Positions 1 through 7,587 of a stretch of 64,000 nucleotides of DNA are shown piece by piece. The notes under the pieces were generated by a model, which was given only the letters and a program-made list of their open reading frames with translations, was not told the origin of the DNA and ran no database searches. The position numbers and the translations under genes are program-made. This DNA comes from Dolomitihabitans soli (GTDB lineage Bacteria; Actinomycetota; Actinomycetes; Streptosporangiales; Streptosporangiaceae), in the NCBI RefSeq assembly GCF_022213955.1, contig NZ_JAKNTW010000024.1:124001-188000 (forward strand), written 5' to 3'. Within the stretch, counting starts at the first letter, position 1. Each line of letters opens with the position of its first letter.

Positions 1-512
1 TGGGGATCAAGGTCATGCACGCGGGGTCCGCCGAGGAGGCAAGGCGGCTGCTCCGGCCGTTGTGGGCGGTGGCGGGCCCGGCGCTGGCCGGCAACCTGCG
101 GCCGATGGACTACGCGCAGGCGGCGATGGGCGGCACCGCGGCCCGGCAGCTGGATCTGCTCCGCGGCCTGCCCGACCCGGTGATCGAGGCGGTGGTCGGC
201 GTGGGCGAGCCGGTGACGACGGTGGAGATCCGGCACTGGGGCGGCGCGATGGCCTCCCCGGGACCGGACGCGGGCTCGGCCGGCCACCGCGACGCGCCCT
301 TCTCGATCATCGCCGACGGCGTGTCGCCCGAATACGCCGCGGTACTGCGGCCGCACGCGACCGGCGGCTCGTTCCTGAACTTCCTGACCGACCCGGCGCG
401 GACCGCGACCGCGTTCACACCCGGCAACCTGCGGCGGCTGCGCTCGGTGAAGCGGGCCTACGACCCGGACAACGTCTTCCGGCTGAACCACAACATCAGC
501 CCGGCCGCGTGA
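1..512 (+). CDS. FAD-binding (BBE-type) oxidoreductase, C-terminal part
   Basis: The reading frame is already open at the left edge of the window, so this is the last ~169 residues of a longer gene. The C-terminus carries the berberine-bridge-enzyme signature YDPDNVFRLNHNI, in which the family packs the C-terminal segment against the FAD domain. Family knowledge: FAD_binding_4 plus BBE proteins are about 450-500 aa flavin oxidases or dehydrogenases of sugars, alkaloids or alcohols; the substrate cannot be read from this fragment. The stop TGA at 510-512 is 7 nt from the convergent LacI gene. The visible ATG at 15 is internal. Confidence 0.8.
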   Translation, partial: GIKVMHAGSAEEARRLLRPLWAVAGPALAGNLRPMDYAQAAMGGTAARQLDLLRGLPDPVIEAVVGVGEPVTTVEIRHWGGAMASPGPDAGSAGHRDAPFSIIADGVSPEYAAVLRPHATGGSFLNFLTDPARTATAFTPGNLRRLRSVKRAYDPDNVFRLNHNISPAA

Positions 513-519
513 GGGTCGG

Positions 520-1515
520 CTACGCCGACTCGCGGACCACGAGCCCGGTGGGCATGATCACCGGGTCGGCGGGACCACCGTCGAACAGGCCGAGCAGCAG
601 GCGGGCGGTCGCCGCGGCCTGGTCGCCCATCGAGCTGCGGACGGTGGTCAGGGCGGGGTCGGTGTAGAGCGCGGCCTCGATGTCGTCGAAGCCCACCACG
701 GCCACGTCGTCGGGCACCCGCCGCCCGGACCTGCGCAGGGTGCGCAACGCGCCGATCGCGATCAGGTCGTTGGCCGCGAACACCGCGTCCAGCCCCGGGT
801 CGTCCTCGAGGAGCTGGCCCATCGCGTCCGCCCCCGAGACGCGGGTGAAGTCGCCCACGGCCATGATCGAACGGCGGCCGGAGTCCTTGAGGACGTCGCG
901 GTACGCGCTCAGGCGGTCCTGCGCGGCGGGCATGTCGAGCGGCCCGGAGATGGTCGCGATCCGCCGCCGCCCCTGGTCCAGCAGATGCCGTACGGCCTGC
1001 GCGGCGCCCCCGAGGTTGTCGTTGTCGACGTAGGGCATCAGCCACGGCGCCGCCAGCCTTCCGTGCGACACCACCGGGATGCCCATCCGGGCGATCAGCG
1101 CGGGCAGCGGGTCGGCCCCGTGCATCGACACCAGCAGGGCTCCGTCGACGTGGCCGGCCGCGACGTACTGCTCCACGCGCCGCTGGCTCTCCGGCGAGCC
1201 GGCCAGCATGAGCGCGACCTGCTTCCCCGCGGCCTCCAGTTCCCGGCTCGCGGCGCGGACCACGGCGGAGAACATCGGGTCGTCGGAGACGAGCCCGGCG
1301 GGCGGGTCGGAGATGATGATCGCGATCGTGTTGGTGCGCTTGGTCGCGAGGTTGCGTGCCGTGCTGTTGGGGACGTAGCCCAGTTCGCGTACGGCGTGCA
1401 GGACGAGGTCGCGGATCTCGGGGGCGACCGTGGTCTCGCCGTTGACGACGCGGGAGACGCTCGACTTCGACACCCCGGCCCTGACGGCGACCGCCTCCAA
1501 GGTAGGTCGTTTCAC
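520..1515 (-). CDS. LacI-family transcriptional regulator
   Basis: About 331 aa. It has an N-terminal LacI helix-turn-helix (TLEAVAVRAGVSKSSVSRVV, then hinge YVPNSTARNLATKRTNTIA) and a periplasmic-binding-protein-like effector domain ending in the usual TTVRSSMGDQAAATARLLL region. The GTG at 1515 gives the family-typical start (V-KRPTLEAV) behind GGGGGAG; a GTG at 1527 is the alternative. The gene diverges from the GH16 gene across a 300-bp region holding several GGGAGCGCTCCC-like palindromes, one of them just upstream of its own start. It therefore probably represses the downstream glycan-degradation genes and itself, with a sugar as inducer (inference). Confidence 0.9.
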   Translation of the reverse strand: MKRPTLEAVAVRAGVSKSSVSRVVNGETTVAPEIRDLVLHAVRELGYVPNSTARNLATKRTNTIAIIISDPPAGLVSDDPMFSAVVRAASRELEAAGKQVALMLAGSPESQRRVEQYVAAGHVDGALLVSMHGADPLPALIARMGIPVVSHGRLAAPWLMPYVDNDNLGGAAQAVRHLLDQGRRRIATISGPLDMPAAQDRLSAYRDVLKDSGRRSIMAVGDFTRVSGADAMGQLLEDDPGLDAVFAANDLIAIGALRTLRRSGRRVPDDVAVVGFDDIEAALYTDPALTTVRSSMGDQAAATARLLLGLFDGGPADPVIMPTGLVVRESA

Positions 1516-1552
1516 ATTCTCCCCCACGCTCCGACGGTCCCGACGATCTTCA

Positions 1553-1564
1553 GGGAGCGTTCCC
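1553..1564. promoter_or_regulatory. LacI-type operator candidate O1
   Basis: GGGAGCGTTCCC is a near-perfect 12-bp dyad 38 nt upstream of the LacI start. It matches the palindromes at 1624, 1677, 1763 and 1784, so it could mediate autoregulation. Confidence 0.55.
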
Positions 1565-1623
1565 CCACCTAGGGTTCCCTCCTGCCGCGTCGGCTGTCAA
1601 TGGAAATGTGCGGCCTATGTTCC

Positions 1624-1639
1624 GAGAGAGCGCTCTCTC
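1624..1639. promoter_or_regulatory. LacI-type operator candidate O2
   Basis: GAGAGAGCGCTCTCTC is a perfect 16-bp palindrome in the LacI/GH16 divergent region. The central CG step is typical of LacI-family operators. Confidence 0.65.
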
Positions 1640-1674
1640 ATCAAGGTCGTCGTTTCCCCAGGTGAAGCACCGAA

Positions 1675-1686
1675 GGGAGCGCTCTC
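1675..1686. promoter_or_regulatory. LacI-type operator candidate O3
   Basis: GGGAGCGCTCTC holds the perfect core GAGCGCTC (1677-1684). It is the same motif as its neighbours and lies about 50 bp from O2. Confidence 0.6.
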
Positions 1687-1762
1687 AGCTACCGCCAAAT
1701 CATTACAAGAGTGCTTTGACCACGTTTCATCTGCATTAATCAGGTCTTGACATGGCATGACA

Positions 1763-1795
1763 GGGAGAGCACTCTCCCTCTCAGGGAGCGCTCCC
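1763..1795. promoter_or_regulatory. Paired LacI-type operators O4 and O5
   Basis: Two sites are separated by 5 bp: GGGAGAGCACTCTCCC (1763-1778, one mismatch) and GGGAGCGCTCCC (1784-1795, perfect). They sit 20-60 bp before the GAGGAG ribosome-binding site of the GH16 gene, where a bound repressor would block transcription. Confidence 0.65.
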
Positions 1796-1826
1796 TCGAA
1801 CCCCCCGCCCTCCCGAGGAGATGCCC

Positions 1827-3557
1827 ATGAGTTCGTCACGCAGTCCCGGACGTCATCGTCTGGGGGTGCTCATCGTGGCGGCCGCCAGCCTGATCACATC
1901 CCTGTTAGTGATCGTGCCTGCGGCCGCCGCCGACACCCTGCTCTCGCAAGGAAAACCCACGACGGCGTCATCCACGGAAGGGATCGCCTTCCCCGCGTCC
2001 GCCGCGGTCGACGGCGACAACGGCACCCGCTGGTCGAGCGCCTTCAGCGACCCCCAGTGGATCCAGGTCGACCTCGGCGCGTCCGCGACCATCTCCCAGG
2101 TGGTCCTCAACTGGGAGAACGCCTACGCCACGGCCTTCCAGGTGCAGGTCTCGGCCAACGGCACCACCTGGACCACGGTCCACCAGACCACCACCGCCAC
2201 CGGCGGCACCCAGACCCTGAACGTCACGGGAACCGGCCGCCACGTCCGCGTCAACGGCACCCAGCGCGCCACCCAGTGGGGCTACTCCCTGTGGGAGTTC
2301 AAGGTCTACGGGACCACCGGGGGCACCGACCCCGGCGGCGACAAACTGCTCTCGTACGGCAAGCCGGGCGTGGCCTCGACCTCGCAGCACGACGCGAACT
2401 GCTGGGAGTGCACCCCCGCCAGGGCCTTCGACCGCGACCCCGCCAGCCGCTGGGCGACGGCCACCGACTCCGGCTGGGTCGATCCCGGCTGGATCTACGT
2501 GGACCTGGGCGCCACCGCCCAGATCAAGCAGGTGGTGCTCCAGTGGGACCCGGCCTACGCCAGGTCGTTCCAGATCCAGGTGTCGAACGACGCGGCCAAC
2601 TGGACCCCGATCTACCAGACGACCACCGGCACCGGTTTCAAGCAGACCCTGACCGTCTCCGGATCCGGCCGCTACGTACGCATGTACGGCACGCAACGGG
2701 CCACGCCGTACGGCTACTCGCTGTGGGAGTTCCAGGTCTACGGCACGGGCGGCGCGCCCATCACGCCTCCCCCGCTGCCGCCCGACCCCGCGCAGCCGCC
2801 GCGACTGGTGTGGAGCGACGAGTTCAACACCGCCGCGGGCACCAAGCCCGACCCCGCCAAGTGGACCGCCGACCCGGGCACCGGCCCGAACAACGAACTC
2901 GAGTACTACACCAACCACGACAACGCCTCGATGGACGGCACCGGCAACCTCGTGCTGGAGGCCCGCAAACAGGCGACCCCCGGGTCCTCGTGTCCCACCG
3001 ACCCGATGACCGGCAGCGGCACCTGCCAGTACACCTCGGCCCGGATGAACACCGGCACCAAGTTCACCTTCACCTACGGGCGCGTCGAGGCCAGGGTCAA
3101 GGTGCCGAAGGGCAACGGGCTGTGGCCGGCCTTCTGGATGATGGGCGCCGACTTCCTCACCGGCAGGCCCTGGCCGTACAACGGCGAGATCGACATCCTG
3201 GAGGTCCTGGGCAAGGACGTCAAGACCGCCTACTCCACGGTGCACGCGCCCGCCTACAACGGCGGCGGCGGGGTCGGCTCGTCCTACACGCTGCCCGGCG
3301 GCGCCGACTTCTCGGCCGACTTCCACGTCTGGGCGGCCGAGTGGAACAGCAAGGGCATCGTCTACAGCCTCGACGGCCGGACCGTCTTCACGATCGACAA
3401 GGCACAGGTCGAGGCCACCCGAGGACCGTGGATCTTCGACCACCCCTTCTACATCATCCTCAACCTCGCCGTCGGGGGCGACTGGCCGGGCCCGCCTGAC
3501 GCGAGCACCCCCTTCCCGGCCAGGATGCTCGTCGACTACGTGCGCGTGTACCAGTGA
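1827..3557 (+). CDS. Secreted GH16 endo-glycosidase with two F5/8 type C domains
   Basis: About 576 aa. A signal peptide (MSSSRSPGRHRLGV..., hydrophobic core, AAAAD cleavage region near residue 35) precedes two discoidin-like (F5/8 type C, CBM32-like) modules at about 37-158 and 170-308, a Pro-rich linker and a GH16 domain at about 325-576. The GH16 catalytic signature E-I-D-I-L-E is present, with E454 as nucleophile and E459 as acid/base. GH16 enzymes cut beta-1,3/1,4-glucans, agar or carrageenan; the exact substrate is not evident. The start at 1827 is chosen because GAGGAG at 1815-1820 is 6 nt away; an ATG at 1821 directly abuts the ribosome-binding site. It is probably controlled by the divergent LacI protein. 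Confidence 0.93.
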   Translation: MSSSRSPGRHRLGVLIVAAASLITSLLVIVPAAAADTLLSQGKPTTASSTEGIAFPASAAVDGDNGTRWSSAFSDPQWIQVDLGASATISQVVLNWENAYATAFQVQVSANGTTWTTVHQTTTATGGTQTLNVTGTGRHVRVNGTQRATQWGYSLWEFKVYGTTGGTDPGGDKLLSYGKPGVASTSQHDANCWECTPARAFDRDPASRWATATDSGWVDPGWIYVDLGATAQIKQVVLQWDPAYARSFQIQVSNDAANWTPIYQTTTGTGFKQTLTVSGSGRYVRMYGTQRATPYGYSLWEFQVYGTGGAPITPPPLPPDPAQPPRLVWSDEFNTAAGTKPDPAKWTADPGTGPNNELEYYTNHDNASMDGTGNLVLEARKQATPGSSCPTDPMTGSGTCQYTSARMNTGTKFTFTYGRVEARVKVPKGNGLWPAFWMMGADFLTGRPWPYNGEIDILEVLGKDVKTAYSTVHAPAYNGGGGVGSSYTLPGGADFSADFHVWAAEWNSKGIVYSLDGRTVFTIDKAQVEATRGPWIFDHPFYIILNLAVGGDWPGPPDASTPFPARMLVDYVRVYQ

Positions 3558-3563
3558 CCCCCC

Positions 3564-3603
3564 GGGCTCCCGGCACGGCTGTGCGAGGCCGTACCGGGGG
3601 CCC
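3564..3603 (+). terminator. Intercistronic hairpin after the GH16 gene
   Basis: Arms 3564-3579 and 3588-3603 pair over 16 positions with one mismatch and one G-T pair, around an 8-nt loop. There is no U tract. It begins 7 nt after the GH16 stop and ends 13 nt before the next ribosome-binding site, so it is a terminator or attenuator or mRNA-end stabiliser. Confidence 0.6.
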
Positions 3604-3627
3604 ACCCCTCCCCGCTAGGAGATCGCC

Positions 3628-4929
3628 ATGGCTGGGGCCGTTGACCTGACCGGCACCCCCCGACACCCCCTACTCCGACACTCCCTACGATCCGCCGGGA
3701 TCGCCGCAGCCCTGCTGGCGCTCCTGTGCGCGTACCTCGTGATCGCCGTCAAGCAGGCGGACGCCGCCGCCGTACCGGTTTCGAGGGGACGGCCGGTCCT
3801 CGCCTCGTCGGTCGAGAACGGCGGCGTGCCCGCCGCCGCCGCGGTCGACGGGAACAACGGCACCCGCTGGTCCAGCGCGTTCGGCGACCCGCAGTGGTTA
3901 CGGGTCGACCTGGGCTCGCCCACCGCGATCAACCAGGTCGTGCTGCGCTGGGAGGGCGCGTACGCCAGCGGGTTCCAGATCCAGACGTCCGCCGACGGGT
4001 CGGCCTGGACGACGATCCACACCACCACGGCCGGCACCGGCGGCGAGCAGACCCTGAACGTCTCCGGCAACGGCCGCTACGTGCGCCTCTACACCACCCA
4101 GCGCGCCACCCAGTGGGGTGTGTCGCTGTGGGAGTTCGAGGTCTACGGCGGAGGAGGCGGCGGCGGCCCGATCGTGCGGGTGGCGGAGTTCCTCGCCGAC
4201 TGCCCGTACAGCCACCGGCTGCCCGACGACCCGATCATCTACCCCGGGCTGCCCGGCGCGTCGCACATGCACAGCTTCTTCGGCGCCACCTCGACCAACG
4301 CGCACACCACCGTCGACACCCTGCTGAACGGCTCGTCCAACTGCAACCCGTCGGTGGACCTGTCGTCCTACTGGGTGCCGACCCTCTACGCCGACAACCA
4401 GCCGGTCGAGCCCACCGGCACGACCTTCTACTACCTCGGTGAGGGCGTCCGCGACGACGTCATCGCCCGGACCCAGCCGATCCCCCTCGGGCTGCGGATC
4501 GTGGCGGGCAACGCCAAGGCGACCGCGCCCGACGACACCACCATCGCCCGCTGGTCCTGCCTGCACGCCGGGCACGTCGGGGCGTCGAAGAACTTCGTCA
4601 ACTGTCCCGCCGGCACCATGCTCGAGTCGTATCTGGACTTCCCGCAGTGCTGGAACGGCAGGGACCTCGACTCCCCCGACCACAAGAGCCACATGGCGTA
4701 TCCCGTGGCGGGCGACTGCCCCGCCTCGCACCCCGTGCCGGTGCCCAAACTGCGCCAGGTCCTGAGGTACCCGGTCAACGGTGACCCGGCGCGCTTCCGG
4801 CTGGCGTCCGGGGCCGGATACACCATGCACGGCGACTTCTTCAACGCGTGGCCGGTGGAGGAGATGGCGCGCAGGGTGCGCGACTGCATCCGGCCGATCA
4901 TCAAGTGCGGGGCCGACGGCCGTCCCTGA
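3628..4929 (+). CDS. Secreted F5/8 type C - DUF1996 protein
   Basis: 433 aa. There is an N-terminal signal or anchor (IAAALLALLCAYLVIAV, about 27-43), an F5/8 type C domain (about 52-170) closely resembling the first module of the preceding GH16 enzyme (shared DGNNGTRWSSAFGDPQW-type core), a Gly-rich linker, and a DUF1996 domain (about 185-425) with the motif ASHMHSFFGATSTNAHTT, conserved His, Asp and Cys residues, and MHGDFFNAW near the end. DUF1996 proteins are secreted and often accompany wall-glycan-active enzymes in fungi and actinomycetes; their chemistry is not established. AGGAG lies 6 nt before the ATG. It is probably co-expressed with the GH16 gene. Confidence 0.88.
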   Translation: MAGAVDLTGTPRHPLLRHSLRSAGIAAALLALLCAYLVIAVKQADAAAVPVSRGRPVLASSVENGGVPAAAAVDGNNGTRWSSAFGDPQWLRVDLGSPTAINQVVLRWEGAYASGFQIQTSADGSAWTTIHTTTAGTGGEQTLNVSGNGRYVRLYTTQRATQWGVSLWEFEVYGGGGGGGPIVRVAEFLADCPYSHRLPDDPIIYPGLPGASHMHSFFGATSTNAHTTVDTLLNGSSNCNPSVDLSSYWVPTLYADNQPVEPTGTTFYYLGEGVRDDVIARTQPIPLGLRIVAGNAKATAPDDTTIARWSCLHAGHVGASKNFVNCPAGTMLESYLDFPQCWNGRDLDSPDHKSHMAYPVAGDCPASHPVPVPKLRQVLRYPVNGDPARFRLASGAGYTMHGDFFNAWPVEEMARRVRDCIRPIIKCGADGRP

Positions 4930-4935
4930 CCTCCC

Positions 4936-4965
4936 GGGCGGGCCCGGTCTCCGCCGGGCCCGCCC
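4936..4965 (+). terminator. Terminator after the DUF1996 gene
   Basis: A perfect 12-bp stem GGGCGGGCCCGG / CCGGGCCCGCCC with a 6-nt loop begins 7 nt past the stop codon. This is the usual actinobacterial terminator form, without a strong U run. Confidence 0.75.
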
Positions 4966-4985
4966 AGCTTGGCCCGCCCAGCTTG
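4958..4985. repeat. 14-bp tandem duplication
   Basis: GCCCGCCCAGCTTG occurs twice head to tail (4958-4971, 4972-4985). The first copy overlaps the 3' arm of the terminator hairpin, so the duplication provides a second possible 3' arm. Confidence 0.7.
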
Positions 4986-5074
4986 GCCGGCACCCGCCGG
5001 TGAAACCCCACGCCGCGGACCGTCCGCGCCGCTCAGCGCGGCCGGGCTCAGATACCCGAGGGCCGTCCGCGCGC

Positions 5075-7390
5075 TCAGCGCGGCCAGGTCCAGTTCTGGA
5101 TCTCCGGCTGGTCCTCGCCGTGCTCCCGCGTGTACGCGCGGGCGCGCAGGCGGGCGTCGGCCATCCGCTGACGCAGCCCGGCCGACCGGATCGCCAGTCC
5201 GGGCACCCGGTCGATGACGTCCATGACCAGATGGAACCGGTCGATGTCGTTCAGCATCGCCATGTCGAAGGGCGTGGTGGTGGTCCCCTCCTCGCGGTAC
5301 CCGCGTACGTGCAGGTCGGCGTGGCCGTTGCGCCGGTAGGTGAGCCGGTGGATCAGCCACGGATAGCCGTGGAAATTGAAGATCACCGGTTTGTCTACGG
5401 TGAACAGCGCGTCGTACTCGCGGTCGGACAGGCCGTGCGGGTGTTCCGTGTCGGGCTGCAGCCGCATCAGGTCCACCACGTTGATGACCCGCACCTTCAG
5501 CTCGGGAAGGTGCTCGCGGACGAGGGCCGCCGCCGCGAGGGTCTCCAGCGTGGGCACGTCCCCGGCACAGGCGAGCACCACGTCCGGCTCCTCGCCCGCG
5601 TCGTTGCCCGCCCACTCGATGATCCCGAGGCCGCGCGTGCAGTGGAAGATCGCCTCGTCCATGGTGAACAGGTCCAGCACGGGCTGCTTGCCCGCGACGA
5701 TCACGTTGACGTAGTCGCGGGAACGCAGGCAGTGGTCCGTCACCGACAGCAGCGTGTTGGCGTCCGGCGGCAGGTAGACCCGCACCACGGACGCCTTCTT
5801 GTTCATCACCACGTCGAGGAACCCCGGGTCCTGGTGGCTGAACCCGTTGTGGTCCTGCCGCCACACGTGCGAGGACAGCAGGTAGTTCAGCGAGGCGACC
5901 GGCCGCCGCCACGGGATCTTCTGGGCGGACTCCAGCCATTTGGCGTGCTGGTTGAACATGGCATCGACGATGTGGATGAACGCCTCGTAGCAGTTGAACA
6001 GGCCGTGCCGCCCGCTCAGCAGGTAGCCCTCCAGCCAGCCCTGGCACAGGTGCTCGCTGAGCACCTCCATCACCCGTCCGCCGGGGCCCAGGTTCTCGTC
6101 GGTGGGCAGCGTCGCCGCGTTCCACGCCCGGTCGGTGGCCTCGAACACGGCCGACAGCCGGTTGGAGGCCGTCTCGTCCGGTCCCATCAGCCGGAACGTG
6201 CGCGGGTTGGCGGCCACCACGTCGCGCAGGAAACCGCCGAGCACCCGGGTCGGCTCGCTGAACTGCCCCGCCACCGTCTTCACCCGCACCGCGTAGTCGC
6301 GGAAGTCGGGCAGCGCCAGCGGACGCAGCAGACCGCCGCCGTTGGCGTGCGGGCTGGCGCTCATCCGCCGGATTCCCCGCGGCGCGGATTCGACGATCTC
6401 GGGCATCGGCCGCCCGTCGGCGTCGAACAGCTCGGCGGGACGGTAGGAGCGCATCCACTCCTCCAGCATGGCCCGGTGCCCGTCGTCGTCGCGGACCCCG
6501 CTCAGCGGCACCTGGTGCGCCCGCCACGTCCCCTCCACCGGCAGGCCGTCGACGACCGCGGGCCCGGTCCACCCCTTGGGGGTGCGCAGCACGATCATCG
6601 GCAGCCGGTCCGCCCGGCCCTCCCGGTAGGCGGCGATCTCCCCGAACACCGTGTCCAGGGTGGCGGCCATCAGCTCGTGCGTCACCGCGGGATCGTCGCC
6701 GGCGACGACGTGCGGGCGGTAGCCGTACCCCGTCATGAGCTTGACCAGGTCGGCCTCGTCGATCCTGGCCGGCACCGTCGGGCTGGCGATCTTGTAGCCG
6801 TTCAGGTGCAGGATCGGCAGCACCACGCCGTCGCGGCCCGGATCGAGGAACTTGTTGGAGTGCCAGCTCGCGGCGAGCGGCCCGGTCTCGGCCTCGCCGT
6901 CGCCCACGACGCAGGCCACGACCAGGCCGGGGTTGTCGAAGGCCGCGCCGTACGCGTGAGCCAGGGAGTAACCCAGCTCGCCGCCCTCGTGGATCGAGCC
7001 GGGGGTCTCGGGCGCCACATGGCTCGGGATGCCGCCGGGGAAGGAGAACTGGCGGAACAGCCGCCGCATGCCCACCGCGTCTCGCGAGACATCGGGATAG
7101 ATCTCGGAGTACGTCCCCTCCAGCCAGGCGTGCGCCACCGCCGCCGGGCCGCCGTGTCCCGGTCCGACGATGTAGATCATTTCCTGGTCGCGTTCCTTGA
7201 TCACCCTGTTGAGGTGCGCGAAGCAGAAGTTCAGGCCCGGCGTGGTCCCCCAGTGGCCGAGCAGGCGCGGCTTGATGTGCCCGGCGGTCAGCGGTTCGGT
7301 GAGCAGCGGATTGTCCAGCAGGTAGATCTGTCCCACCGACAGATAGTTGGCCGCCCGCCAATAGGCGTCGATCCTCTCGAGTCCATCCAT
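5075..7390 (-). CDS. xfp: Xylulose-5-phosphate/fructose-6-phosphate phosphoketolase
   Basis: 771 aa, full length for the family. It is a thiamine-diphosphate enzyme that cleaves xylulose 5-P or fructose 6-P with phosphate to acetyl-P plus glyceraldehyde 3-P or erythrose 4-P. The N-terminal GHWGTTPG and GPGHGGPA motifs, the phosphoketolase signature [20 protein letters not shown], and the ThDP/Mg loop [20 protein letters not shown] are all visible. A C-terminal phosphoketolase domain ends with EIQNWTWP. The start at 7390 ([10 protein letters not shown]) follows GGGAGGGG by 7 nt; the frame remains open upstream but without family similarity. Acetate kinase at 44.3 kb would convert the acetyl-P to acetate plus ATP. 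Confidence 0.95.
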   Translation of the reverse strand: MDGLERIDAYWRAANYLSVGQIYLLDNPLLTEPLTAGHIKPRLLGHWGTTPGLNFCFAHLNRVIKERDQEMIYIVGPGHGGPAAVAHAWLEGTYSEIYPDVSRDAVGMRRLFRQFSFPGGIPSHVAPETPGSIHEGGELGYSLAHAYGAAFDNPGLVVACVVGDGEAETGPLAASWHSNKFLDPGRDGVVLPILHLNGYKIASPTVPARIDEADLVKLMTGYGYRPHVVAGDDPAVTHELMAATLDTVFGEIAAYREGRADRLPMIVLRTPKGWTGPAVVDGLPVEGTWRAHQVPLSGVRDDDGHRAMLEEWMRSYRPAELFDADGRPMPEIVESAPRGIRRMSASPHANGGGLLRPLALPDFRDYAVRVKTVAGQFSEPTRVLGGFLRDVVAANPRTFRLMGPDETASNRLSAVFEATDRAWNAATLPTDENLGPGGRVMEVLSEHLCQGWLEGYLLSGRHGLFNCYEAFIHIVDAMFNQHAKWLESAQKIPWRRPVASLNYLLSSHVWRQDHNGFSHQDPGFLDVVMNKKASVVRVYLPPDANTLLSVTDHCLRSRDYVNVIVAGKQPVLDLFTMDEAIFHCTRGLGIIEWAGNDAGEEPDVVLACAGDVPTLETLAAAALVREHLPELKVRVINVVDLMRLQPDTEHPHGLSDREYDALFTVDKPVIFNFHGYPWLIHRLTYRRNGHADLHVRGYREEGTTTTPFDMAMLNDIDRFHLVMDVIDRVPGLAIRSAGLRQRMADARLRARAYTREHGEDQPEIQNWTWPR

Positions 7391-7587
7391 ACCGTGCCCC
7401 TCCCCCGGCCGGCGCGGATCATGTGACCAGCACCGCGGCCGGGCCGAGTTTCCGTCCGGGGACGCGCCGCAGACCAGCAGCTTGCGCCGCCACGCGGGTG
7501 ACATGGCGACCCGGCGGACCGCGCCGCCCACGCCGTACCCGGCCGGGTCCGGCCGATGCGGATCGCCGCGCCATGCCGGATCGGATC

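Noticed and set aside
1968-3605. Long antisense frame opposite the GH16 gene (545 aa)
   Set aside because: Composition is Gly/Val/Arg/Asp typical of a GC-rich shadow frame; the plus strand has complete domains.
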